Assembly (NCBI GenBank): GCA_014804185.1
Contig: JAAVAG010000163.1
Span: forward strand, 1-6,810
Direction: 5' to 3'
DNA length: 6,810 bases
Source of the DNA: Lachnospiraceae bacterium
Lineage (GTDB): Bacteria > Bacillota > Clostridia > Lachnospirales > Lachnospiraceae
Both the position numbers and the translations under genes were made by a program. Below are positions 1-5,659 of the stretch, piece by piece. How positions within the stretch are numbered: the first letter of the stretch is position 1; every line of letters begins with the position of its first letter. Under the pieces are notes generated by a model. The model did no database searches, was not told the origin of the DNA, and was given only the letters and a program-made list of their open reading frames with translations.

Positions 1-29
1 AAACAGGCGCGGGTATCATACCCGCGCCT
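1..29 (-). terminator. Intrinsic terminator of the sigma factor gene
   Basis: A perfect 11-bp inverted repeat (5-15 with 19-29) encloses a 3-nt loop and is very GC-rich. It begins 20 bases past the sigma factor stop codon. Read on the minus strand, the hairpin is followed by G and three T before the window ends, so the full U-tract cannot be seen. On the plus strand a run of T lies at 38-43, eight bases past the stem, so it might also stop transcription coming from the left. Confidence 0.8.
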
Positions 30-49
30 CATTTGCATTTTTTAAGCAG

Positions 50-1717
50 CTATTCCGGAAATATCAGTGTGGACATGGACTTCCTCTGCTCCTGTGTGGG
101 CAGAGTGAGTCTGCCGTCTTTCAGCAGCGCCGTAATACAGTGGCACAAAAACCAGCCGTCGGACTGGAAAAGATACTGCAGTTCAAACGCTTTCATCTTC
201 TCCAGATGCTTCGGAACAGACTTCAGAACCGCCTGGACATAAGGGGCTTTCAGACGTTCAAATTCCTCCCTGTACTTTTCTCTGATCCTGTCGCCTATGG
301 CAAGCAGGCGTTTCTTAATATCGCTGTTTTCCAGAATGACAATCTGCCAGGCCGACTTGAAAATTCCGTCTCCGCCGCCGTTTGTCTTCATATATCCCTG
401 CTGCGTCAGCCAGGCATAATCTTCTCTGGAAAGCATGTCCTCTCCCTCCCGCGCGTACAGGGCGAGTATGCGTTTCGTATAATCCGAAAACCCTTTGTCG
501 TGCACCTCATTTAACCGCTCGGACCACTCGCTGTCGATCTGCCAGAAGCTGTTCTTTCCATCGCTGTTCCACATGGGTCCGCACCAGTTCCGCATATACA
601 CATAATCCTCCGGCAGTGTCATATGCTCCGGCACTACGGTGGCATGAAAAATATTGTTTGCGCCGTCGGGGCGAATCGTTGCGACCTCCTCAAAGGAGAT
701 GCTGTCGTCCCTCATTTTCTCTCCGGACCGGGCGGCAATATAAGGAATCAGCGACCACAGGACAAAATTGCGGTCCGGTCTTTTTTCTTCTTTCAGCATA
801 ACCGGTCCGTCGGTCTGTCCGCAGATAATGCCCGGATCCTCCAGAATTCCGCTTTCTGTCAGTTCCGCATACAGATCGCCCGCAAACAGGCCCGCCGCCT
901 GTCTGTACATATCGTTCTGCATGGTAAGCAGTTCGGCGTCAGGTTCGCTGATAATAAAATTCACAAGATACCTGTCTTTCCGCAGCTGCAGAAAGCCATA
1001 CTCCTCCAGAAAGGCTGCCTCGCCCTCCACATACACAGGGGAGACACCCAGATCATCCGCGATCTCATTTACTGTTTTTGCCGCATTGCGCACACAGTAG
1101 CAGATATTCTGCGCCAGCGCGGAACGAAAGAACATATCCGGCGTCTTCGTTCCCATTGTGCCATTGATGCCATAGGAATGAAACTGAATGGGGTGAAATT
1201 TTAACTCACTTGCTTTTCTCAATGTGCTCATACCTCTCCTCAACTCTTTCCTGGCTTCAAACAAGTGCCACTTGACAGTGCCCAGAGGTATTCCCATGCT
1301 GTCCGCGATATCTTTCTGATTCCGGTTTTCAAAATAATATGCGATCACAATCCGCCTCTGCTGCCCGGAAAGATAACCGATCTCACTCTGCAGGCGGCGA
1401 AGCGATTCGTCTTCCTCATCTCCGCCAAACTCCGCGGCCGGATCCGCAATCGACTCCGCCACCTCATCGATGGGAATGCCGACAATGCCCCTTGCGGCGT
1501 CACGGTAATAATTGCTCAGTGCATTGTGAGCCGCCGTCCAGACGAACTTGCCCACATCCACAATATCCTCTCTGACCAATAGCGCGCGGAATACTTTCAG
1601 AGCGATCTCCTGGGACAGATCCTCCGCATCCTCCGCGCTTTTGCAGCGCTTCAGGGCAAACCCGAATATCGGTTTCAGATATTCGGTCACGATTTTCTCC
1701 GCATCCTGTCTGTTCAC
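50..1717 (-). CDS. ECF-family RNA polymerase sigma factor with long C-terminal extension
   Basis: A 555-residue protein that should direct RNA polymerase to a small set of promoters. Residues 1-75 look like sigma region 2 (AEDAEDLSQEIALKVFR at 28-44). Residues 110-165 look like region 4, with a helix-turn-helix at about 134-158 (QKDIADSMGIPLGTVKWHL). Ordinary ECF factors are about 160-200 residues, so roughly 390 residues are extra. Within the extension, 196-250 resembles a winged helix-turn-helix (TVNEIADDLGVSPVYVE, then EEYGFLQL). The rest (about 260-555) is soluble, rich in Trp and Tyr, with a charged helical stretch at 468-510. I do not recognise a known ligand domain. No transmembrane segment is seen and no separate anti-sigma gene lies beside it, so the extension may control activity itself (inference). 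The start is GTG with GAGGT 8 bases upstream. The next gene upstream, 126 bp away on the same strand, encodes an HExxH membrane protein. Confidence 0.85.
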   Translation of the reverse strand: MNRQDAEKIVTEYLKPIFGFALKRCKSAEDAEDLSQEIALKVFRALLVREDIVDVGKFVWTAAHNALSNYYRDAARGIVGIPIDEVAESIADPAAEFGGDEEDESLRRLQSEIGYLSGQQRRIVIAYYFENRNQKDIADSMGIPLGTVKWHLFEARKELRRGMSTLRKASELKFHPIQFHSYGINGTMGTKTPDMFFRSALAQNICYCVRNAAKTVNEIADDLGVSPVYVEGEAAFLEEYGFLQLRKDRYLVNFIISEPDAELLTMQNDMYRQAAGLFAGDLYAELTESGILEDPGIICGQTDGPVMLKEEKRPDRNFVLWSLIPYIAARSGEKMRDDSISFEEVATIRPDGANNIFHATVVPEHMTLPEDYVYMRNWCGPMWNSDGKNSFWQIDSEWSERLNEVHDKGFSDYTKRILALYAREGEDMLSREDYAWLTQQGYMKTNGGGDGIFKSAWQIVILENSDIKKRLLAIGDRIREKYREEFERLKAPYVQAVLKSVPKHLEKMKAFELQYLFQSDGWFLCHCITALLKDGRLTLPTQEQRKSMSTLIFPE

Positions 1718-1766
1718 TTGTCTGTACCTCTTTGATTTACCTGTATCTCATTGAAAGCTTTCACCC

Positions 1767-1796
1767 ATATGGACACCGCTGTTTTAAAAAGGTTGG
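1767..1796 (-). promoter_or_regulatory. Candidate ECF-type promoter of the sigma factor gene
   Basis: On the minus strand CCAACC (1791-1796) followed by T-rich DNA is spaced about 15 bases from TGTCCATAT (1767-1775). Firmicute ECF promoters typically have an AAC core at -35 and a GTC-type -10. The site lies about 50 bp upstream of the sigma factor GTG, so it fits self-activation. This is inferred from pattern only. Confidence 0.5.
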
Positions 1797-1843
1797 CGCA
1801 CACATCAGAAAAATTACAGATTTATTGTTGCCTGAAGTGAACT

Positions 1844-2998
1844 TTATGGATCACAGGGCGTGCCATAACCATGTATGTCATAATATTGCAGCAGCAGTTT
1901 TACCACCCTGCTGTAGCTGATTGCCCCATCCGGGATACCGTTCAGCTTCAGGTTCGCATCGATAAAGCTGTCCGAGATCGCATCCACCACCTCTGTGTCA
2001 AGCAGCGCCTTTTTCTCAATCCGGTCCCATTCCTCCTGTGTCACAAAAACATCGTCTGCGCGAACCTGTTGCAGCACTGCCGGTTCCTGCAGATAACGCT
2101 CCCGGTCGCGCCCCACAGCGTCATAAAAATCATTGTCAATATAATTCAGCACGCTCAGATAACCACTGTACCGAAAACAGAGATCCTCCGACTGGACGCA
2201 GGCCAGATAACCGATAAAATTGGCCTCATCCTCATAGATATATCCCTTTAAATGAGCCAGTTCGTGACAGAAAGTAGCCGGTTTGTTCATGATATACATC
2301 ACATCGTTATAATTGGCTTCCATAGAAAACGGAAAATAATAACCTGCCATATACTGCTGACACATAAAGTCCGAACTGTACAGCGGTTTGGGCTTTGGAC
2401 AATAGCCGCCCAGATTGTCATATGTCTCTCCCAGATGCAGCATGGCCGCCCTGGCCATCTCCCCCATATCGCCCGTATAAATAATGGAACCGTCCTCGTT
2501 CCTTGACATTTGTGTACACAGGTCATTGCACTGCTCCACCACAAAATTCCGCAGCGCAGTCAGTTCCTCCAGCGTATATTCCCGCGTGTCCGCACCGAAA
2601 TACTTCTCCGAAAAGGTGGAGCCATGGTAGAGAATAAAGCAGTTCAGCGTCATAACCAGGCAGACTCCCAACAAAATCCAGGCAAACGCCTGATAATAAA
2701 CGCGGCAAAACCCTTTCAGCTTTTTCCATCTGTCAGCCACCGCCGCTGCCAGCCATACAACTCCAAGCAGTATGACCGTCGCCACTAAAAGCACCCCCAG
2801 CACGATCATAATCTCCCCGACAGAAAACGGAAACAGCCCGGTAAATCGTCCATATGTACTTACCCATATGGGAAAAACAGTGCGGATATACCAGTCGCAG
2901 AACGCCGTACTGTTCCACGCCGCTATATTCAGCGCAATCACCACAGTCAAAATACCCCCATATACCTTCCATCTCGTTTTTCCCATATGTATTTTCAC
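1844..2998 (-). CDS. DUF3810-type membrane protein with HExxH metallopeptidase-like motif
   Basis: A 384-residue protein with three predicted membrane helices near its N-terminus (about 14-28, 63-88 and 104-124). Positive residues at 1-11 and 90-99 put those parts inside, which places the large C-terminal domain (127-384) outside the cytoplasm. That domain holds HELAH (245-249), then YEDEANF (255-261), the pattern of a zinc-binding HExxH site with a downstream Glu (E258) as possible third ligand. The C-terminal SYSRVVKLLL stretch (361-370) also fits DUF3810 as I remember it. Peptidase activity and substrate are unknown. The start is uncertain: GTG at 2998 has GGAAAGGG just upstream, and an in-frame ATG lies four codons later at 2986. 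The gene has its own promoter at 3037-3045. No clear terminator separates it from the sigma factor gene, so read-through is possible. Confidence 0.75.
   Translation of the reverse strand: MKIHMGKTRWKVYGGILTVVIALNIAAWNSTAFCDWYIRTVFPIWVSTYGRFTGLFPFSVGEIMIVLGVLLVATVILLGVVWLAAAVADRWKKLKGFCRVYYQAFAWILLGVCLVMTLNCFILYHGSTFSEKYFGADTREYTLEELTALRNFVVEQCNDLCTQMSRNEDGSIIYTGDMGEMARAAMLHLGETYDNLGGYCPKPKPLYSSDFMCQQYMAGYYFPFSMEANYNDVMYIMNKPATFCHELAHLKGYIYEDEANFIGYLACVQSEDLCFRYSGYLSVLNYIDNDFYDAVGRDRERYLQEPAVLQQVRADDVFVTQEEWDRIEKKALLDTEVVDAISDSFIDANLKLNGIPDGAISYSRVVKLLLQYYDIHGYGTPCDP
2865..2989. repeat. 14-bp perfect inverted repeat inside the start of the DUF3810 gene
   Basis: CATATGGGAAAAAC at 2865-2878 is exactly complementary in inverted order to 2976-2989. 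The right arm contains the alternative ATG start (2986) of the membrane-protein gene, so in the mRNA the two arms could pair across a 97-nt loop and cover that start. A chance occurrence is quite possible in a window of this size. Confidence 0.5.
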
Positions 2999-3036
2999 GC
3001 CCTTTCCGCATCCTGCTTATCTTTTGTAATAAGGAA

Positions 3037-3045
3037 ATTATACCA
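3037..3045 (-). promoter_or_regulatory. Extended -10 promoter of the DUF3810 gene
   Basis: The minus strand reads TGGTATAAT, a perfect sigma-A -10 hexamer with the TGn extension, about 40 bp upstream of the start codon. No good -35 is found at 17-bp spacing (TGGGAT), as is usual where an extended -10 compensates. Confidence 0.65.
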
Positions 3046-3086
3046 CATTCAGGAACAGAATCCCACTCGCAATTTTTCCCAAACGC

Positions 3087-3112
3087 CCTGCCTGGACCCC
3101 GAAAAAGGCAGG
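3087..3112 (-). terminator. Weak hairpin after proS, possible terminator
   Basis: A 6-bp inverted repeat (3107-3112 with 3087-3092) begins two bases past the proS stop codon and encloses a 14-nt loop. There is no T-run directly after the stem on the minus strand, so it is at best a weak or factor-assisted terminator. Confidence 0.25.
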
Positions 3113-3113
3113 A

Positions 3114-4406
3114 TTAAAGTGCATTTTCGCTTAAGATTTTCCATATCGCTTCCGCCGCCGCTTCCATAGGAGCATTAGCTGAAAAACACCTGTCTCTCGA
3201 AACAATCTCAACCATATTCTGCCTCCGGTTTCGGGGACTGACAATCACTCTAAAAGGAACGCCCAGCAGATCGGCATCGGAGAACATAACTCCCGCGCTG
3301 ACCTGCCGGTCATCATAAATGACCTCAACGCCTCTGCTCTGCAGATCAACATACAGCTTATCGGCATAAGCCTTTACCTGCATATCATCGGAGCGTACAG
3401 CACAGAGATGCACCTGCCAGGGCGCTACCGCCAAAGGCCATATCGGTCCATATTCATCATGATGAGCCTCGCAAATCGAAGCGGCAAGCCTTCCTATACC
3501 GATACCATAACAGCCCATAACCGGGTACTGCACTTCTCCGTTTTGATCTATATAAGTCATGTTCATAGATCTGGTATACTTGGTTCCCAGCTGAAAAATA
3601 TTTCCCACTTCAATGCCGCGGGAAATCGTAATGGCAGGCTTTCCGCAGCGCGGGCAGATTCCGCCCTCCCTTACCATGTCAAAACCGCATTGCTCCGCCG
3701 CCTCCCTGTTAGCCCGGTAATCGCATTCCCTGCACATAACAATGGAATCCTCTCCCACAGGGGTAAGCAGCATAAATTCGTGAGAGACATTGCCGCCCAT
3801 CATCCCGGAATCCGCCGCCACCGATACCACCTCCGGAAGACCTGCTCTAGCGTAAATTCTTTCATAAGCCTTATGGCATCGTTCATAATACTTTTCCAGA
3901 TCCGCCTGGCTTGTATGAAAAGAATAGGCATCTTTCATAGTAAATTCGCGGACACGGATCAGTCCCGCTCTCGGCCTTGCCTCGTCACGGAATTTGGTCT
4001 GGATCTGGTATATCATAAACGGATATTCCGAATAACTCCGCACACAATCGCGCACCAGCTGAACCGCCGCCTCCTCATGCGTCATGCCGAGCACAAGCGC
4101 ATTTCCGCTGCGGTCATGGAAGCGCGCCATTTCTCTTCCTATGCTTTCATATCTGCCGGACTCCTGCCACAGGGATGCGGGCATTACCACAGGAAATTGC
4201 ACTTCCTGTCCGTCAATTGCGTCCATCTCCTCGCGAATGATCCGCTCTATCTTTCCCGTCACCCTTTTTAGCGGCGTATAAGAGGAAAAAATACCGCTTG
4301 CCACATTTTTCAAATATCCTCCACGCACCATAAGCGCATGACTGTCCACCACACAGTCCGACGGTCTCTCCCGAAAACGATCTCCCACAAGTTTTTCCAG
4401 TTTCAT
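3114..4406 (-). CDS. proS: Prolyl-tRNA synthetase, short form lacking the INS editing domain
   Basis: A 430-residue class II synthetase that charges tRNA-Pro with proline in the cytoplasm. It has the bacterial-type N-terminus, the TxE loop (THE, 109-111), motif 2 (FRDEARPRAG at 139-148, then REFTMKDAYSF), the strand GIEVGNIFQLGTKY (264-277), motif 3 (GCYGIGIGR, 298-306) and an anticodon-binding domain (about 325-430). Typical bacterial ProRS is about 570 residues with an INS domain of about 180 residues between motifs 2 and 3 that removes mischarged alanine. Here that place holds only some 35-40 residues with two CxxC pairs (C225/C228 and C251/C254), which could bind zinc. Proofreading, if any, would have to come from a separate trans-editing protein. 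The start at 4406 is chosen because GGAGGT lies 8 bases upstream. An upstream in-frame ATG at 4454 would lie in the leader terminator's T-tract. Expression should be controlled by the T-box leader. It may be the only ProRS or a paralog; the window cannot tell. Confidence 0.93.
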   Translation of the reverse strand: MKLEKLVGDRFRERPSDCVVDSHALMVRGGYLKNVASGIFSSYTPLKRVTGKIERIIREEMDAIDGQEVQFPVVMPASLWQESGRYESIGREMARFHDRSGNALVLGMTHEEAAVQLVRDCVRSYSEYPFMIYQIQTKFRDEARPRAGLIRVREFTMKDAYSFHTSQADLEKYYERCHKAYERIYARAGLPEVVSVAADSGMMGGNVSHEFMLLTPVGEDSIVMCRECDYRANREAAEQCGFDMVREGGICPRCGKPAITISRGIEVGNIFQLGTKYTRSMNMTYIDQNGEVQYPVMGCYGIGIGRLAASICEAHHDEYGPIWPLAVAPWQVHLCAVRSDDMQVKAYADKLYVDLQSRGVEVIYDDRQVSAGVMFSDADLLGVPFRVIVSPRNRRQNMVEIVSRDRCFSANAPMEAAAEAIWKILSENAL

Positions 4407-4414
4407 AATTGGAT

Positions 4415-4420
4415 ACCTCC
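4415..4420 (-). promoter_or_regulatory. Ribosome binding site fixing the proS start
   Basis: GGAGGT on the minus strand, 8 bases before the ATG at 4406. It lies beyond the leader terminator, so it is transcribed only on antitermination and settles the start codon choice. Confidence 0.85.
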
Positions 4421-4441
4421 GTTTCTTATTGAATAAATGCA

Positions 4442-4499
4442 AAAAGGAACACAAAAAAACCCCAAGCCAACATTACATCGGCTCAGGGCGAACTATTGT
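4442..4499 (-). repeat. Direct repeat copy 1: T-box terminator region
   Basis: This stretch matches 5590-5646 in the same orientation with about five substitutions and one single-base indel, roughly 90% identity. It covers the terminator hairpin, its U-tract and about ten bases on each side. The T-box core itself is not part of the repeat. Confidence 0.9.
4453..4488 (-). terminator. Regulatory terminator of the proS T-box leader
   Basis: An 11-bp stem with three G-U pairs (4478-4488 with 4460-4470), a 7-nt loop (4471-4477) and seven T in a row (4453-4459) on the minus strand. Its 5' arm is shared with the T-box antiterminator, the classical switch. Position, shape and U-tract agree. Confidence 0.9.
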
Positions 4500-4733
4500 A
4501 AGTCCGTGGTACCACCTAAATTCGGATATGCTCCGCACTCTTCGGCACAGGAAAAGGTTCCGATGCCCTATCTCTGTAACGGGAGATCCCGGTGAAGCTT
4601 ACTGGAAATTTCGGCCCACGGCTCAAAGAGGGGTTCGGCGTCTGTTGCATAAAGGCTCGCACCAACCGCCTTCTCTCTGAAAATCCCAGACACTTACTGT
4701 TTCTTATCATAGCTTTTGTATTCTGTTTTCGAG

Positions 4734-4762
4734 ACTGTATCATAAAATCTGACGGGTGTCAA
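4734..4762 (-). promoter_or_regulatory. Sigma-A promoter of the T-box-proS unit
   Basis: The minus strand has a perfect -35 TTGACA (4757-4762), a 17-bp spacer, and -10 TACAGT (4734-4739) with a TG extension. It lies about 75 bases ahead of the Stem I distal sequence and just past the end of the toxin gene. Confidence 0.8.
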
Positions 4763-4779
4763 GGGAGTTGAATAAAACA

Positions 4780-4794
4780 TTGTGACTTACACAA
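4780..4794 (-). terminator. Small hairpin after the toxin gene
   Basis: A 5-bp stem (TTGTG with CACAA) around a 5-nt loop lies directly after the toxin stop codon and is followed by TGTTTTATT on the minus strand. The stem is short and AT-rich, so termination would be leaky and transcripts could run into the proS leader. Confidence 0.35.
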
Positions 4795-5199
4795 CTATAC
4801 CGAGATAATAAAAGGCTCATGATAATGCGGAATCAGAGAATCATGTGTCAAAAATTTCATTTCTTCTGCCCTTGCCTGAGCAATCATTATCCTGTCAAAT
4901 GGATCATTATGCCGAGGCGCATCGTCTGGATATTTCAAATCTTTCAGCGCAAAGGTGTGCTTGTTTAAAATTGGCAAAACTTTAAATCCTGTATTTTCAC
5001 AGCTTTGTGCAAGAGTGTCTCCATCAATAATTACTTTCTCAGGATGTATCATATGCTTGATAATTATTTCCCATATTGATGCAGTACTATAATATATTTC
5101 ATTGCTTTCATCCATAAGAATACCTTTTGCCACTTTTGGCAGTTTAGGATCATCCGATATTGCCCAAATAGCTATATGAGTATCAATCAAGACTTTCAT
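4795..5199 (-). CDS. Type II toxin, VapC-family PIN-domain ribonuclease
   Basis: A 134-residue PIN-domain protein. The acidic residues expected to hold the metal ion are present: D6 (MKVLIDTHIAIW), E44 (ASIWEI), D99 and D102 in HNDPFDRIMIAQA, and D120 (LTHDSLI). VapC toxins of this family cut tRNA or rRNA and halt translation; the target here is unknown. Its ATG overlaps the antitoxin stop codon in an ATGA, so the two are translationally coupled, the normal layout of a type II toxin-antitoxin pair. The coding sequence is much more AT-rich than the flanking proS and reductase genes, which suggests horizontal acquisition. No truncation or missing catalytic residue is seen. Confidence 0.9.
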   Translation of the reverse strand: MKVLIDTHIAIWAISDDPKLPKVAKGILMDESNEIYYSTASIWEIIIKHMIHPEKVIIDGDTLAQSCENTGFKVLPILNKHTFALKDLKYPDDAPRHNDPFDRIMIAQARAEEMKFLTHDSLIPHYHEPFIISV

Positions 5200-5438
5200 T
5201 TATCCACCCCAAACATTTCAGCAATTTCATCATTACACTCATCCAGATCATATCCATCTGCAATAAGTTTTTTCCCTTTTAGAATACCTAATTTACGTTT
5301 ATTTCTCTTTGCTTTGGCCTCCATTGACTGGTTTTCAGCCGGTTTCACAAAACGCTGTATCATATCTAATATAAACTCAAGGCTCTCATCAGATAAACCC
5401 TCTATTGACTGAACTACCTGATTCTGCAAGGTTGACAT
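5196..5438 (-). CDS. Antitoxin of the VapC-type pair
   Basis: An 80-residue protein, taken as antitoxin from its size, its position just before the PIN toxin and the 4-bp ATGA overlap. The N-terminal half (SIEGLSDESLEFILDMIQRF, 11-30) looks helical. A basic linker follows (KAKRNKRK, 42-49). The C-terminal half (LGILKGKKLIADGYDLDE, 50-67) resembles the toxin-wrapping tail of Phd/VapB antitoxins. I do not see a clear AbrB, ribbon-helix-helix or Phd DNA-binding fold at the N-terminus, so the family is uncertain. The start at 5438 is chosen because AAGGAGGT lies 8 bases upstream (5447-5454). An ATG farther upstream at 5510 lies within the promoter region and has no such site. Confidence 0.8.
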   Translation of the reverse strand: MSTLQNQVVQSIEGLSDESLEFILDMIQRFVKPAENQSMEAKAKRNKRKLGILKGKKLIADGYDLDECNDEIAEMFGVDK

Positions 5439-5495
5439 TACTAAGCACCTCCTTCTAACACATAACATAAGCAGCAAATATATTATCCTTTTATA

Positions 5496-5529
5496 CATAT
5501 AATTTACCATATGACACAGAAATTATCAA
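5496..5529 (-). promoter_or_regulatory. Candidate promoter and operator of the toxin-antitoxin operon
   Basis: TTGATA (5524-5529), a 17-bp spacer and TAAATT (5501-5506) form a moderate sigma-A promoter on the minus strand. A short inverted repeat, CATAT (5496-5500) with ATATG (5509-5513), spans the -10. This is where an autoregulating toxin-antitoxin complex would bind. Both are weak patterns in AT-rich DNA. Confidence 0.4.
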
Positions 5530-5570
5530 TATTAGTGCCGGTTTTTGAATTTGTCGTTACTTCACCATAC

Positions 5571-5587
5571 CAGTCGCGCACCAGCTG
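5571..5587 (-). pseudogene. Possible remnant of proS coding sequence
   Basis: These 17 bases match 4045-4061 inside proS (codons for QLVRD) at 16 positions, in the same orientation. They lie two bases from the duplicated proS leader terminator, in the same order as at the proS locus but with about 380 bp missing between. The match alone is short enough to be chance; its placement next to the terminator copy is what suggests a deleted proS copy. Confidence 0.35.
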
Positions 5588-5589
5588 CT

Positions 5590-5646
5590 AAAAGGAACAG
5601 AAAAAGCCCCAAACCAACATTACATCGGCTCAGGGCAAGCTATTGT
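5590..5646 (-). repeat. Direct repeat copy 2: T-box terminator region
   Basis: About 90% identical to 4442-4499, same orientation. The T-box core, specifier and Stem I are all absent upstream, where the reductase gene lies instead. The substitutions within the stem keep base pairing: one G-C pair becomes G-U, and the G-U at the base becomes G-C. Confidence 0.9.
5601..5636 (-). terminator. Terminator of the aldo/keto reductase gene, derived from a T-box
   Basis: A 12-bp stem (5625-5636 with 5606-5617), a 7-nt loop and a run of five T (5601-5605) on the minus strand, 24 bases after the reductase stop codon. It now seems to act as an ordinary unregulated terminator, because no T-box core precedes it. 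Confidence 0.85.
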
Positions 5647-5659
5647 GATTAAGCACAAT

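Larger units (their letters stand above)
4442..4727 (-). ncRNA. T-box leader (proline type) of proS
   Basis: This leader RNA senses uncharged tRNA-Pro and lets transcription into proS continue when proline is short. The T-box core AGGTGGTACCACGG lies at 4504-4517. Its UGGU bulge fits tRNA with discriminator A, as in bacterial tRNA-Pro. Further upstream in the RNA is the Stem I distal sequence GGTTGGTGCGAGCC and the specifier region GAACCCCTCTTTGAG (4622-4636). By comparison with other T-boxes the three bases after GAA, CCC (4631-4633), are the specifier codon; a one- or two-base shift would still give a proline codon. The 3' part ends in the terminator at 4453-4488, and TTCGCCCT just before it is the usual antiterminator partner of the T-box. 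The 5' end is estimated from the promoter. Confidence 0.92.

Noticed and set aside
5..29. Perfect 11-bp inverted repeat as the end of a mobile element
   Set aside because: No transposase or target duplication is visible; a short loop and position just past a stop codon fit an intrinsic terminator.
623..1204. Plus-strand reading frame of 193 codons opposite the sigma factor gene
   Set aside because: Antisense to the coherent sigma factor protein and of shadow-like composition rich in Arg, Ser and His.
3408..4271. Long plus-strand reading frame of 287 codons opposite proS
   Set aside because: It is wholly antisense to a clear prolyl-tRNA synthetase, has no ribosome binding site I can see and no recognisable domain.
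4407..4454. Sixteen extra residues at the N-terminus of ProRS from an upstream in-frame ATG
   Set aside because: That ATG falls in the leader terminator's T-tract, the added residues do not resemble ProRS, and a good GGAGGT precedes the ATG at 4406.
4504..4517. GTGGTACCAC palindrome as an operator
   Set aside because: It is the core of the T-box antiterminator and lies inside a typical T-box leader.
4516..4743. 75-codon minus-strand frame just upstream of proS
   Set aside because: It lies within the T-box leader, whose conserved RNA motifs explain the sequence; no ribosome binding site or protein family is seen.
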